DNA of 64,000 nt from Purshia tridentata (Eukaryota > Streptophyta > Magnoliopsida > Rosales > Rosaceae). The DNA is taken from positions 1 through 64,000 of the forward strand of contig QANT01002741.1 in the NCBI GenBank assembly GCA_003254885.1, in the 5' to 3' direction. Shown here piece after piece: positions 23,127 to 34,605 of this stretch (position 1 is its first letter; the number at the start of each line of letters is the position of its first letter). A model generated the notes under the pieces. That model saw nothing but the letters and a program-made list of their open reading frames with translations, did not search any database and was not told the origin of the DNA. The position numbers and the translations under genes are program-made.

Positions 23127-23575
23127 AAAAAAGTGACTCATTTACTGCGTTGCTTGGGGCTCAAGAGTTTTGCGTGGGGCATTACAGTTTCATGTTACAT
23201 ACAAATTTGCCATTATTGTTAGTTACATTAAAAAATGAATAATTGGTGGACTAAAAATGGAAGTAAACGTTTAGCTGTGATTCATTTTTTCGTCCTGCTC
23301 CTCTTAAGCATCCAATGACCAACTGTTATTTTCTAGTTTGAAAAAAAAAAAAAAAAAAAAAAAAAAGGTGACTCATTTACTGCGTTGCTTGGGGCTCAAG
23401 AGTTTTGCGTGGGCATTACAGTTTCATGTTACATACAAATTTGCCATTATTGTTACTTACATTAAAAAATGAATAAATGGTGGACTAAAAATGGAAGTAA
23501 ACGTTTGGCTGTGATTCATTTTTTTCGTCCTGCTCCTCTAGCATCCAATGACCAACTGTTATTTTCTAGTTTGAT
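23127..23575. repeat. Tandem duplication of a 210-bp unit led by poly-A
   Basis: The first copy (about 23,127-23,339) and second copy (about 23,340-23,575) both begin with an A-run followed by GTGACTCATTTACTGCGTTG and end TATTTTCTAGTTTGA. They differ at only about six positions or short indels. The A-run is 7 bases before copy one and 28 before copy two. Confidence 0.85.
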
Positions 23576-23960
23576 CCGAACATAGAATGAGCATGATCAA
23601 CTCAACTTACTGGCCAACAAAAAAATTCACTCAAGTGCATTGTTAATAGACAGGTGTACTTAACTGGATGGAAAAGCATGCATAGGTTAATCATTGAGTC
23701 ACATCAGCATGAGTCTGACATTTAACCAAACTCCTGTTAAGTTGACAAAAGCTTATGCCTTTAATGTCAGAAAATGGGCAGAAGCTGGTAATTTTTTTGT
23801 TTTGTTACAAACATAAGCACCAAATAGGAAGAAAAAAAACCATGTAATTATTTTAATGGGTCATACCATGCTGTCTGTTAGATAATGTATATTATTGTGT
23901 TAGTATTTTGTTGGTCATGATGATGCCAAATATAAGGTCCAAGTTGTTTAAGAATCCTTT

Positions 23961-24258
23961 GTTTCATCAACCATAACAATCATATATCACTGCAGGTATT
24001 AACAAGTTTATATAAATTTCAATTTGACGGTGGTTTGTATATTACTTTTGTGTGGGTTTCATTTTATCGACCATAACAATTATATATCATCGAAGGGTAT
24101 TAAGAAAGTTATATAAATGTTAATTTGACGGTGGTTTGTATATTAATTTAGTGTGGGTTTCATCAACCATAACAGTATATATCATCGCAGGGTATTAAGA
24201 AGGTTATATAAATTTTAATTTGACGGTGGTTTGTATATTAATTTAGTGTATGTTTCAT
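23961..24258. repeat. Three-copy tandem repeat of about 100-105 bp
   Basis: Each unit runs: TTTCATCAACCATAACA (variant TTATCGACC), ATATATCATCGCAGGGTATT, AAGAAAGTTATATAAAT, and TTTGACGGTGGTTTGTATAT. The copies are moderately diverged. No coding potential is seen. Confidence 0.75.
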
Positions 24259-24786
24259 CAACCATGAGTCCATGACTATGTCATCAGCGTATATTGTCAC
24301 CATCCAGCAAACGTCTGGGTTTGGGATTGTTGGAAACTTTGTGACTTGTAAGAAGCACATTAGAAAAGGCCTGAAGTATTTAATTCATGTAAAAGCCATA
24401 TATTGACAATAAAATAAAAGAATTTCAAAAGATGGAATAATATTACAGTAGAAGGGTCTTAAAAATGTTGGACTCATAGCTCCAATGGTACAATACTTGA
24501 ATGCAATAATACTAAAGCTACAAAGAGCCCAACTGATGCATGCTTGAGTATTACATAGTTTGCAAGGAAATGTCTCGCTTTCCTTGTTTTCACCCATAGT
24601 CCCTTGTATTTCATAGGATGAACATATACAAGTATGCTCGGTATTGCGACCATGTCAGGAAATCGCTAATTGAATGTTAGTGTCCGAGTCCAAGTACTGT
24701 TCTATTGGATGAAGTTTCTCTAGTTGATAACCATCATGAAACTGTTTTGGAGTTCTTGCATACACGATAACAGCCTAGTTTTTAAT

Positions 24787-24825
24787 CTCTCTCTCTCTCT
24801 CTCCTGGAATCCACTCAAGCAGATT

Positions 24826-24861
<36 letters not shown>
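24787..24861. repeat. Paired (CT)n and (GA)n microsatellites
   Basis: A (CT)n run at about 24,787-24,803 is followed after about 25 bases by a (GA)n run at about 24,829-24,861. The two are mutually complementary and can form a hairpin of about 16 bp. Confidence 0.8.
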
Positions 24862-24864
<3 letters not shown>

Positions 24865-25566
24865 TCGAACATACAAGAACGTATAAAAGGGCAAGGCCAT
24901 CTGTTCTAAATTTATCACTGGCAGAACAAGAGCGAAATGTAGTACTTGAGTGTAAAGAAACAGAGTATGCATGAACCTTACAGATAAATATAACATTACC
25001 AACAAGATACGGTGAAATTATTTGTGATTGTAACCAACTTTTTTTTTTTTTTTTTTGCTCAAACCAACTTTCTACGCTGGAATTATCGTTCTCACCGGAC
25101 TCATCCTGACAAGAAAAAACAGGATTTTTGTCTCACAGGTAAAGCCCCTCTTCAATGAAGGAAAAAATCCACTGTGGTCCCTTTGACCAATACATGGACC
25201 TCCACCATGCATTAAAATCCGCATCATCTGTGCCAAGTGCTAACATCTTCCAAGACGTCAAAAATTTGAAGGATTAATAATGCATCACCAGTTTGAAAAT
25301 CCTTGTTCACGGTCCCCCAAATCCTATTTAAAGAAAAAAGAGAAAAAAAAGCAGCTTTTGAGTTCAAAGCTGGCTTGATTGGAACAACAGTACTAGGAAT
25401 TACTAATTTTACTGTAGTTGATCTCAAACCCTTGCCACCTTAGCATCCTTAGGATTCTTCTTGAACTTTACCACTCGAAAAGCACATAGGTCAATTGAGA
25501 TGTTTACCAAACATATAAGGAACGGGACATGTCATTCTACATCCCCTCAATAAGTGGAAACAGAAC

Positions 25567-27170
25567 TCAACTGTCTCGCTGGGACTCGTAGGATGTGCAA
25601 GAATCATCTTGCATATCATAATCCTCTTGGTTATTGCTAGGAATTTTATCCAAAATTTGAGTTTCGGTGGCACCACCACTATCACATGGGGAATTCCCAA
25701 CATGAGCTCCTGAACCATCATCTATATCACCCCCATCCTCGTCATTAATTCCAGTGCAACCAACCACAGCACCATCTTTACAACCATCTATATCATCTGC
25801 ATCCTCATTGTGTTCATGGAAACCCTCTAAATGCTCATCCGGATTATAGGCAAGAGCATCTAGATTTATAGGAGATTCCACCACAGAGTGCTCCTCATCC
25901 TCTACCATTCCAAATTCCCTATTTTGCCACTCGTCATCATCGCTGTCAATGTTTAGAGGGTCAAACCTATTCTGCTCAGCACGCTTCCGAAGCATGAAGA
26001 CATTAAAATAATAGCTCACAAGTTCTTTATGTGTTCGCAAAGGAAAAGCCACTGGCAAATGGTGCCAGAAGTTCTTACCCAATGATGCAGGGTTAGAGAG
26101 GACAATATCATGAAAGACATGCTCTTCCTCTTTAGTCCATTTCTCTGCAACCTCCTCTCCCATTTCATAAAAGCCCAACTCTTCAAATAGCTGCTGTCCA
26201 AGGTCTTCCCTTAGTTTCTCTCTTGCTTCCATGACATGTTGTCTCACACATCTAACAGAACCTGCATCAGCACACTTACAGTTGTTTCTTGTTCCCACAT
26301 GTTCACAGCAATAGTTTGCAGATGCTTCAAGGTCAGGCATAGAAATGACACAGGTACCCATTAGCTTCTCCTCAACACCAGAACGATATGAAAGTGCATG
26401 TCGAGGATCCAAGTTATCTAGATGATCTGAAGAGTGTGAAACCTCATGGCCCCATTCTGGAACACATACTTGATGCTGAGGTCCAATAGAAACTAGCTTT
26501 CGAGGAGGATAATCAGCAGGAGAAGAACAGATAGTGTCAGAATGAAGTAAAGCCCTCAACTGGTTTACAGGTCCAAAAAATTCTGGGAATAATGATAGAT
26601 GAGCTGTTTCCTCAGATCTTAGATCAGCTTCAATAATACTGCTGTTGACCCACAGAAATTGGGCAATGCTTCCAGAAGCACCAGCCTCATGTCCTTTGTC
26701 ACTTGCAAACCTTCCTTCATCTTGACACTTACTAAAACTCCCATCACCTTCACCATCTTAATATTGTAATTACATCAGCTATACAATCAAACTGAATATC
26801 TACAGATTATACTAAGTTAATGACAGCCATGCATTAGTCCTGATGTCATTATTTCTTTAAGAAGGTCAGATTGCATTAATGACCCACATTACATCCATAA
26901 CTATTAATTGCAATACCAGATTCATGGTCCAGGTTATGCCTTTGCAGCTCATAAAGACCCGACCAAATCACTATATGCACAATTTTATAACCAAATAATT
27001 AATGACCATAGCAACTATTTGATACCTGAAGTTTGAAATTTCTGGGGAGCATCATTAAAAGGAAAAGTATCCACAATTGGAGCAGGCTCATTAGCATGTT
27101 CCAATTGTCTTTGGTGCTTACAAGCAACCTCATAAGAATTCTCATCACCAAAAGGCCGTTTGTTTATCAT
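25567..27170 (-). CDS. ELM2 and SANT domain protein
   Basis: Two coding exons, 27026-27170 and 25567-26756, give 444 residues. The frame joins as KFQTS|D|GEGDG across a GT-AG intron. The start MINKRPFGDENSYEV follows a CAG acceptor, so a leader intron precedes it; KRPFDEE-like starts are what I recall for Arabidopsis At1g13880, At2g03470 and At1g26580. An ELM2 domain follows (PRKLVSIGPQHQVCVPEWG). Next is a helix region (AREKLREDLGQQLFEELGF) and a SANT/Myb-like domain (WTKEEEHVFHDIVLSNPASL, ending ELVSYYFNVFMLRKRAEQNR). The C-terminus is strongly acidic (IDSDDDEW). ELM2-SANT modules recruit histone deacetylases in animal complexes; in this plant family the role is inferred to be chromatin-linked. 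Confidence 0.88.
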
Positions 27171-29387
27171 TTTGCCTGCAAGTGAAGCCACATTTGAAGT
27201 GGTGCATCGAATATGCAACATAGGATTTAGACATCTAAAACTCAAATTCAAAGAAGAAAGCCGCAAATAAAGATTTAGAAATGAGAGAAAATAAAAAGCT
27301 TCAGAAAACTAAAACCTTCCAAATGACTCAAATTAATAAAAAATTAGTTCCAACATGAAAGCAGATAAGATACTATATACAATCAGTATAGTCGTCTTGT
27401 AAATTTCAATAAATATAGCCATGGAATTTAAAAACACACCGCATCAGGTAAGCTATAAACAGTCAATGCATAGAATATCACCCACCACCCAACAAGCATC
27501 AAATCTAGCTTCAGTAACAAATTGTCTCTAAAGTTGAGGTTACTAAGTTTATTAACAGACCATATCATTCCATTAACTAAACTATATGATCCCTCCCCCC
27601 AACCCCCAACACACACACACACATATTCTAGAATAAGGAACAGGAAAGAGGCAATTTTTCATTTCTTTCCTTTTTCCTTTTTTATACTTGATTCTGAGGA
27701 CACTAAAAGCAAACAATATAGTCCAAACAGACATAAAATAAAGCCAAACAATACTACCTGCTTTTGATTATCTAAAAAGCACAGTAAATAATAATATTAC
27801 TCAAGTTTATATTACTGAGCTAAAGGAGCCGGTCATTACCTGAAAATATTGGCGTCCAAGCAAATTAACCAAAGCACCCAAAAACCAGCTTCTCAAAACC
27901 CAAAAATACAAGATCGTATATTTTAAATTTATATACTAATTTAAGAGAAATTGAAAACCAAGAACACGTAGTAAATAGTGTATCCCCAATTTGTACAGGC
28001 AAAAAGAATTTAAAAAATGAAAAATTCAAAAAATTAAAACGTTTCTCATATTTTCAGAAAAATCAGAAATTCTGAATGATACAAAACACTAGTAGGTAAC
28101 CAATTATTCACAGATCGGGCAAAACCTTTTCAGATCGAAAATTTTTCTGAAATTTTGAAAACCCTAACCCTAGAATCGGATTGGGAGCACGGCGAGGCAT
28201 GAAATTGGGATCAACAGGTAGAAAAAGAGCGACTTGAACTAATAAAATCTTGAAGTGAGGATCGAAGATAGAAATCTGAAGGAATCTGAATCGGAATGAT
28301 AGAGATTGGGGATGGGATAAAGTTTTGGCGCTAGCGGTCTTATAGCCATTTTATGGTTTTGTTCGGTGGTCCGAGAATAGCAACTTTTTAGATAAGAAGT
28401 TACTAAAAGAGGTAAGAATCTAGTGAAAATTACGTTGGATGCCATTCTATGATTCTTGATGCAGAAAAAGATTCTGTCAGGTGATAAGAGCCAGTAACTT
28501 CTCGCCACGTCGAGTCCCAAGATTGTTGCCAATGACTCGTCGTTTTATTTTAAAAGTTGTTTGAAAAACGATATGTCGTATGCAGTGGCAGTTTGAAAGT
28601 TTCTCATGAAATTATTTACTTGGTGCATGCATATATGTGTGAATGTTGGGAGAGGTGGCTTCTAAGCGGCTTTTTGAGCTTGAACCAGAAAACACAGAAA
28701 TTATGTATTGATGGCTAAAATTTAGTTTGATAATTTCTCTGTTTTTAAGTGGATGGAAATCTCAACTTCAACTAGAGCATCTCTTTGAAACAGAAACTTG
28801 TAAACTACGTAGAGTTTCATACATGAAAAAGTGATCAAGTATTATCTACTAAGACCAAATAATTATTGGCTTAACAATTAAGTTTGATAACCAAACAAGT
28901 ATATATTAACAGATAAAGACAAGTTACAGACCATACAATTATCAAATAAAATTATTTAAGAAAACGGCAGCACATCCTACTAATTAGGGTAGATGAGAAA
29001 ATCCTATCCGGATTATAATTAGCTGTAGGTTTCCTACTATAATATAATTCTATTACGTCTAGAATACAAAATTACATATTATATATATATAGCTTCTTGC
29101 TGAATAATGCATGTATTTTAAGGATTTTGCTTTTCTTTTTTTGGTGTTGTTCTCTCCCCTTTAACCTCCATTAACGCCAAGATCAGAACGTCCAACTCAC
29201 TTTCAGTCACTTGTGGCAACAGGTAACTTCTCTTTTTAATTTTAAAAAGATACTTTTTTCTATATATTTTGATGAATTATAATGTCGACTTTTCACTTAA
29301 TCTTATATACATATCATTCTAATTTCTTTTCTTGATTTCAGGGTATATATATATATATATATATTCCAAAGAGATTAATTTTTAGAT
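27171..29387. other. Leader introns of ELM2-SANT gene and spacer to F-box gene
   Basis: 27,171-28,330 is probably 5' UTR and leader intron(s) of the ELM2-SANT gene: a CAG acceptor sits at about 27,176 and a leader-like AACCCTAACCCTAG block lies near 28,161. From about 28,550 the sequence is the promoter of the F-box gene. A leader intron is likely there, from AACAG|GTAACTT near 29,222 to TTTCAG near 29,341, followed by a (TA)n run. No further gene is seen. Confidence 0.4.
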
Positions 29388-31046
29388 ATGACGTCGAGGA
29401 GGATTTGTGTGCAAACAAGAGAGAAAATAATGGCTGGAGCTACACTTTTTATACTTATACTTGCATGCTACCACCTATCAAGATTGCAGTGCTTGTTCCT
29501 CACTCTGGTCTTCACTCTGGTCTTTGTTGGTCCTAAACTCATTATCTTGATCCGAAGGCAGATAAGGTTGCGCATCACAAGGGTTCCTAGGGATACAATA
29601 AGAAGATGGAATCGAGTTGCTTCAAGAATTTTTCACGTTATATTTACCTACTACCGTCTGTTAACCAACTTTATCTGCAGCAACAAGCTCACACCGATAA
29701 GGATTAATCCTAAATATAACTACATACAAAAACATTCACAAGTGGAACTCCCAAAAGATGTCATACAATTGATTCTACAAAGATTATGCATATCAGATTA
29801 CCTACGATGTGGTGCAGTATGTCTTTCATGGCGAGCCGCTGTTGAAACAGCAATTGCAAGCAAGTGTTGCCCTCCTGCTCCTCAATTTCCATGGCTTATG
29901 CTCTGCTCTCATACCTACTCTCTCAAAGATCATTCTTTTTTTAGTCCAAGCGATCAGAAAGTTTACAAATTGAATCCCGCTAATTACTTAACTAGGCGCC
30001 ATTGTGTTGGGTCGATTGACGAGTGGCTGCTCATGGTTGATAGTGACTTTCTGCGTCCCGAAGGTTTTGTGAATAGTCATCAATGGACATCATTCTACTC
30101 GCATGATCTAACAAATTACACCACTGTCAATTACTTTGTAAATCCAATATCGGGTACTCGGGTGATGCTACCATCTCAGTCCACAATTTCATGCTATGGC
30201 AGCGGTAGACCTTTCTTCTTCAAGAAATTAGTAGCCTCTTCAGTACCAACAAGCCCCGAACCATGTCTCGTGGCTAGCCTTTGTTCAGGAGGTCGTTATT
30301 TGGCTGTTTGTAGGCCTACTTCTAAATCATGGACCCTCATTCATCATGAGGAAGGACTCCTTTTTCACGATATAGAAATAATCGATGGAAAACTATATGC
30401 TGCAACTAAGAAGGCATCTGAATTTTTAATGCTCTTTGACATCCAAGATTCGGAAGCTAATGACGCCCTTCTTGGTTACAAGGCTGAAAAGTTGGTCATG
30501 CTTCATCCCAGGCCACTTCATTCTTCGTCGCTTAATATTAAGAGAAATGATGGAGTCGTATATTTTGCTAAACATGATGCCATTTACATAGCCAAAGATC
30601 CAACATTGAATGAATTATTTTTGATTATTCGTAGGTATAGTTTTGCTTACGAGGAGGATCCAATAATTCCTTGGAGTATTCTAGGGGGTAATTTCGTCAT
30701 TCCACCCAAGACTGAAGGATTTCGAGTGTTCAAGCTTGAATATTGTCATAACAATGGTACTCAGTGGGTAGAGGTTGATGACCTTGGCGATCGGATTTTG
30801 TTTATGAGTAAGGGCAGCAACAAATTCATCTCTGTCGATAGTACCCTTGGTGCCGGTTATAAGACGGTTGAAACAAACTGCATTTATTTTGCTTTCGACT
30901 ATCCTTGTGTGACATCATCAATGACGGGGCTTGATTTTGGGATCTTTTCCTTAACATATAACAACATCAGACCATTTCATGTTTTCAATGACCATTCTCG
31001 TTTCAGATTAAATACTTCAACTATTTGGTTCACACCAAATCTTTGA
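29388..31046 (+). CDS. F-box protein with DUF295 domain and N-terminal membrane segments
   Basis: A 552-residue single-exon CDS. The N-terminus is unusual: residues 16-33 and 34-57 are strongly hydrophobic (LFILILACYHL; LFLTLVFTLVFVGPKLIIL) and are followed by an Arg-rich stretch. A weaker hydrophobic segment lies at 80-97. An F-box starts near residue 119 (VELPKDVIQLILQRLCISDY, then CGAVCLSWRAAVE). The rest is a DUF295/KIB-type beta-propeller region: VNPISGTRVMLP, LVASLCSGGRYLAVCRP, then GNFVIPPKTEGFRVFKLEY and the common signature VEVDDLGDRILFMSKGSNK. F-box proteins are substrate receptors of SCF ubiquitin ligases, with the F-box contacting SKP1/ASK. DUF295 F-box genes are numerous and fast-evolving in plants. 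Met15 is an alternative start. The membrane anchor is my inference from hydrophobicity. Confidence 0.85.
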   Translation: MTSRRICVQTREKIMAGATLFILILACYHLSRLQCLFLTLVFTLVFVGPKLIILIRRQIRLRITRVPRDTIRRWNRVASRIFHVIFTYYRLLTNFICSNKLTPIRINPKYNYIQKHSQVELPKDVIQLILQRLCISDYLRCGAVCLSWRAAVETAIASKCCPPAPQFPWLMLCSHTYSLKDHSFFSPSDQKVYKLNPANYLTRRHCVGSIDEWLLMVDSDFLRPEGFVNSHQWTSFYSHDLTNYTTVNYFVNPISGTRVMLPSQSTISCYGSGRPFFFKKLVASSVPTSPEPCLVASLCSGGRYLAVCRPTSKSWTLIHHEEGLLFHDIEIIDGKLYAATKKASEFLMLFDIQDSEANDALLGYKAEKLVMLHPRPLHSSSLNIKRNDGVVYFAKHDAIYIAKDPTLNELFLIIRRYSFAYEEDPIIPWSILGGNFVIPPKTEGFRVFKLEYCHNNGTQWVEVDDLGDRILFMSKGSNKFISVDSTLGAGYKTVETNCIYFAFDYPCVTSSMTGLDFGIFSLTYNNIRPFHVFNDHSRFRLNTSTIWFTPNL

Positions 31047-31829
31047 TAGCTTATTTGATAAATCTACTTAGATTTTTGTTATATATCTATATGTATTAAA
31101 TTTTTTATTGCTATTTAGCTAAATAAGAATGATTATATTGTTAATTTTCTGCTACTTCCTCCCCGGTTTACAATCCCTCTCTCTCTCTCTCACATTCCCT
31201 CCGAGATACATAAATGAAATAGAAGATGATTACGGTGGTAATCCTGCTAATATCTTGGTAGCGTTAGTTTGTATCTAATAGATACTCAATTAAATTTGCT
31301 AGTTAACCTAACAGAAGTAAGGGTAACTAAGTCTTTTTAACAATACTTGAAAACCGATAAAAATTACAGAAAATAAACAAAACCAAAAATTTCTTATATT
31401 AGTGATTTGTGAAGTTTGGAGTACAAATATGTAAAGTTTAAATTTCTTATATCAGTGATTTTGCAAAACTAGAAATCCTTTGAAAAATTAGTTTGGGTTG
31501 GGCCCAAAGGCATAAACCCAGCCCGGCCCAAGCTCTCTTTTAGTTATTTCTCTCTCTTCCAAAATCCGTTATTTCTTTCCCCCCCATTTCGACACTCTCT
31601 CAGAAGTCAGAACTCACATTGGCTCCTCCAAGAATCGCCAATCTCCTCTTCCAAGATTCACCACCAGTTTCTCTCTCTCTCTCTTTCTCTGCCATTGCCT
31701 TCACCAAGAAACACCACCAGCTCTCTTCTCTCTGCCATTCCCTCCACCAAGAAACACCATCTCTCTCTCTGCCGTCCCCTCCAAGAAACACCAAAGACTC
31801 TACCTCATTACCTCTGAAAAAGATTAACA
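31047..31829. other. Spacer and 5' UTR of orphan repeat gene
   Basis: The promoter of the downstream gene contains GGGCCCAAA and CGGCCCAAG boxes near 31,500-31,530. The region from about 31,600 is a pyrimidine-rich leader with several CTCTCT runs and three copies of a CACCAAGAAACACCA-like motif. No independent gene is supported. Confidence 0.45.
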
Positions 31830-32453
31830 ATGGATTTCAAGCTCAAGATATTCATCGTGACTATGCTCATTTTCTGGGGTTTGTGTTCACCTATATTGGG
31901 CTCCCGCAACAACCCTCAACAAAGCAAAGTATCGGACTTGGAAAAACCAAGCTCCTCTCTGCTTCAATGCTCTGCCTCTGAGGATACCCAAGATCATGTT
32001 GTCATTGACATTCCTGATGAGTTGGCGGAGAGCTCCCAAGATCATGTTGTCATCGACATTCCTGAAGAATTAGCCGAGAGCTCCCGAGATCATGTTGTCA
32101 TTGACATTCCTGAAGAATTAGCCGATAGCTCCCGATATCATGTTGTCATCGACATTCCTGAAGAATTGGCCGAGAGCTCCCATGACGCAAGTCTTGAAAC
32201 TCTGCAGTTGAAAGAACAGAGCAACGAGGACTCTGCCCCTGGAACTACCCAAAGCAGCCACTCTGGTTTTCTGTCTGCAGCCACCACCTTGATGTTTGCA
32301 ACATTAATCCTGTCTGGAATTTTTCGTTGCCTACTCTCTACACGACCCACTGTTCGAATAATGAGACCCAGAAATATGCGTTTACAGCAAATGAGACAGC
32401 GAAGGAGGAGACCCGCGAAAACCTGGAAGCACGATCATTTTAAGACAACATGA
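31830..32453 (+). CDS. Orphan secretory/membrane protein with four 16-residue repeats
   Basis: A 207-residue single-exon CDS I do not recognise. Residues 1-24 form a signal peptide (FIVTMLIFWGLC, cleavage likely after LGS). Residues 54-117 are four tandem 16-residue units of the form QDHVVIDIPEELAESS, encoded by 48-bp DNA repeats at 31,989-32,180. A Ser/Thr/Gln-rich linker follows. Residues 147-169 look like a transmembrane helix (LSAATTLMFATLILSGIF). The tail at 172-196 is Arg-rich (RLQQMRQRRRRPAK). Predicted topology is type I: acidic repeats outside or lumenal, basic tail in the cytosol. The Met context (AACAATGG) is good and a leader with promoter-like GGCCCA boxes precedes it. Function unknown. 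It could be a peptide precursor or an anchored adaptor, but neither is shown. Confidence 0.65.
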   Translation: MDFKLKIFIVTMLIFWGLCSPILGSRNNPQQSKVSDLEKPSSSLLQCSASEDTQDHVVIDIPDELAESSQDHVVIDIPEELAESSRDHVVIDIPEELADSSRYHVVIDIPEELAESSHDASLETLQLKEQSNEDSAPGTTQSSHSGFLSAATTLMFATLILSGIFRCLLSTRPTVRIMRPRNMRLQQMRQRRRRPAKTWKHDHFKTT

Positions 32454-33140
32454 TAGTAGACCTCCAACTATTCATATTCACAGCTTTGTTTTGTTGGATC
32501 TATACCCTACTCATACCAGCTTATCCCATTTACATCTATAATCAAGATACTAGAAGTGTTTTGTCTTTTGGAGTTCATGTAATAAAAGCTGTGAGTCATA
32601 TGACAAATTGATGGGGAGTGGGGACTGTGAAATCATTCAAATTTGATCCAAGAACTTGTCGGATTATCTCTTTTTGCTTATATTTTATTGCTAGAGTTGT
32701 CGAAGCAGCCCTTAGGTGTAATTGTCTTGTCATCAATCTTAAACAAGCCTCGTAGCCTCGTAGGTTGGATTGGATGAGAGGCCATTAAGTTTTAGCACGT
32801 TGTCTCCATTAAACCCAACAGCTCAGGAACTATAATGAGGTAGTAGACTCAAGAATATGACACAAATGGTTTCAAGAATGTTGACAATTGTAATTATGAC
32901 AGCAGATTGAATCTTGAACCAAACAAAAATAATATCATGTGTTCTAAAAAAAATTAACAAGCAGACATAATAACTTGTAATTAATGCCAGGCAAAACATA
33001 GAGCCTCTTAGCCTCTTACTGACTGCCTATGAGGAAGTTAAAAAATGAACATAGATGAAAAAATAATAAAGAACCAAACTGACTGCCTCCAGCTATATGA
33101 TGCTTTGAATCCAAACACAAGCCACTCCAAGTCTTGAGTT
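32454..33140. other. Spacer between convergent orphan gene and UGD
   Basis: The 3' UTR of the orphan gene is on the left (AATAAA near 32,581) and that of UGD on the right. No repeat, RNA gene or ORF of note is seen. Confidence 0.5.
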
Positions 33141-34586
33141 CTATGCCAAAGCAGGCATGTCCTTGAGCCAAGCATCCAGGGGCTTACCAATGGCGTAGAC
33201 AATAAAGCCAATCTCACGCAGTTTTTCTACATCAATAACGTTTCTACCATCGAATATAAATGCTGGTTTCTGCATGTTATCAAATATCTTCTGGTAATCA
33301 AGGGTCTTAAACTCATCCCATTCGGTCAGAATGCAAACACCATGGGAACCCTCTGTTGCCTCATAAGCATTATTGACCACACTAACTTGCTTCACAGCAT
33401 CGGTGGGATTCATGGGCTGTAGGTGAAGGGGATGGTCCCAGTCGAACTTTCTCAAAGTGAGGTCCCTCTGGATCTGGTCCTGGGTAACTTGTGGGTCGTA
33501 TATGCTCAGTTTAGCCTTGTCACCTAACAACCCGTTGCACACATCAATAGCTGGGGTCTCCCTTGTGTCACCAGTATCTTTCTTGAAGGCAAACCCCAGA
33601 ATGGCAATCTTCTTCTCTGACACAGTGTTAAACATGGAGGCAACTACACGGTTCACAAAACGACTTTTCTGATAATCATTTATCTTAACCACCTGTTTCC
33701 AGTACTCTGCCACCTCTGGAAGGCCATTGCATTCGCAGATGTAAACCAAGTTCAGGATGTCCTTCTGGAAGCAGGACCCACCAAAACCAACACTAGCATT
33801 AAGGAACTTGGGTCCTATTCTAGTATCCTTACCAACAGCAAATGACACCTGTGCAACATTAGCCCCAGTAGCCTCACAAAGTGCAGACATGGCGTTGACA
33901 GATGATATTCTCTGGGCCAAGAATGCATTGGCAGCAAGCTTGGAGAGCTCTGCAGACCAAAGATTGGTGGTTAGGATTTGGTCATTAGGCACCCACTGAG
34001 CATAAACATCCTTCAATGCTTGGATGGCCTTCTGGCCTTCAGGGGTCTCCCTGCCACCAATGAGGACCCGATCTGGGTTAAAAAGATCTTGGATTGCGGT
34101 TCCCTCAGCAAGGAATTCTGGGTTTGAGAGGATTTGGAATTTGATTCCCTTGCCGTTGTGGGTCAAAATTTTTTCTATTGCCTCAGCTGTTTTGACTGGG
34201 ACTGTTGATTTTTCAACAACAATTTTATCAGACTCTGACACATCAGCAATCATTCGAGCAGCACTCTCCCAATATGTCAAATCTGCGGCTTTTCCTGCTC
34301 CAAGACCCGTAGTTTTGGTCGGGGTGTTGACAGAGACAAACACAATATCAGCTTCCTTGACATGTTTCCTCACATCAGTGCTGAAGAAGAGGTTCTTTCC
34401 CCGGCACTGCTTCACCACATCATCAAGGCCAGGCTCATAAATGGGAAGTTGGTCACTGTTCCAAGCCGCAATCCGCTTTTCACTGATATCAACAACAGCC
34501 ACTTCAACGGATGGGCACTTGAATGCAATCACTGCCATTGTAGGGCCCCCGACATATCCAGCACCAATGCAACAGATCTTCACCAT
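33141..34586 (-). CDS. UGD: UDP-glucose 6-dehydrogenase
   Basis: A 481-residue intronless CDS, standard length for plant UGD. The enzyme oxidises UDP-glucose twice with NAD+ to UDP-glucuronate, the entry point to wall pectin and hemicellulose sugars; it is cytosolic. Visible motifs: the dinucleotide fold GAGYVG at 8-13; Asp33 in [14 protein letters not shown] near 87-94; the linker [21 protein letters not shown]; Lys216 in [13 protein letters not shown]; and the catalytic Cys272 in [10 protein letters not shown]. Nothing is missing or broken. A leader intron (34606-35319) separates the start codon exon from a small upstream exon. Arabidopsis has four UGD genes. Confidence 0.97.
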   Translation of the reverse strand: MVKICCIGAGYVGGPTMAVIAFKCPSVEVAVVDISEKRIAAWNSDQLPIYEPGLDDVVKQCRGKNLFFSTDVRKHVKEADIVFVSVNTPTKTTGLGAGKAADLTYWESAARMIADVSESDKIVVEKSTVPVKTAEAIEKILTHNGKGIKFQILSNPEFLAEGTAIQDLFNPDRVLIGGRETPEGQKAIQALKDVYAQWVPNDQILTTNLWSAELSKLAANAFLAQRISSVNAMSALCEATGANVAQVSFAVGKDTRIGPKFLNASVGFGGSCFQKDILNLVYICECNGLPEVAEYWKQVVKINDYQKSRFVNRVVASMFNTVSEKKIAILGFAFKKDTGDTRETPAIDVCNGLLGDKAKLSIYDPQVTQDQIQRDLTLRKFDWDHPLHLQPMNPTDAVKQVSVVNNAYEATEGSHGVCILTEWDEFKTLDYQKIFDNMQKPAFIFDGRNVIDVEKLREIGFIVYAIGKPLDAWLKDMPALA

Positions 34587-34605
34587 TTTTGGTTCACTCT
34601 ATAAC

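Larger units (their letters stand above)
22830..25566. other. Intergenic upstream of C2H2 gene
   Basis: No gene is supported here. The stretch holds a 210-bp tandem duplication with poly-A (23,127-23,575), a three-copy 105-bp repeat (about 23,961-24,258), paired CT/GA microsatellites (24,787-24,861) and a poly-T run near 25,040. The right end is the 3' UTR of the ELM2-SANT gene. Confidence 0.5.

Noticed and set aside
24385-24600. 70-residue ORF in the gene-poor stretch
   Set aside because: Short, Cys/Phe-rich, no recognisable domain and no promoter or splice context.
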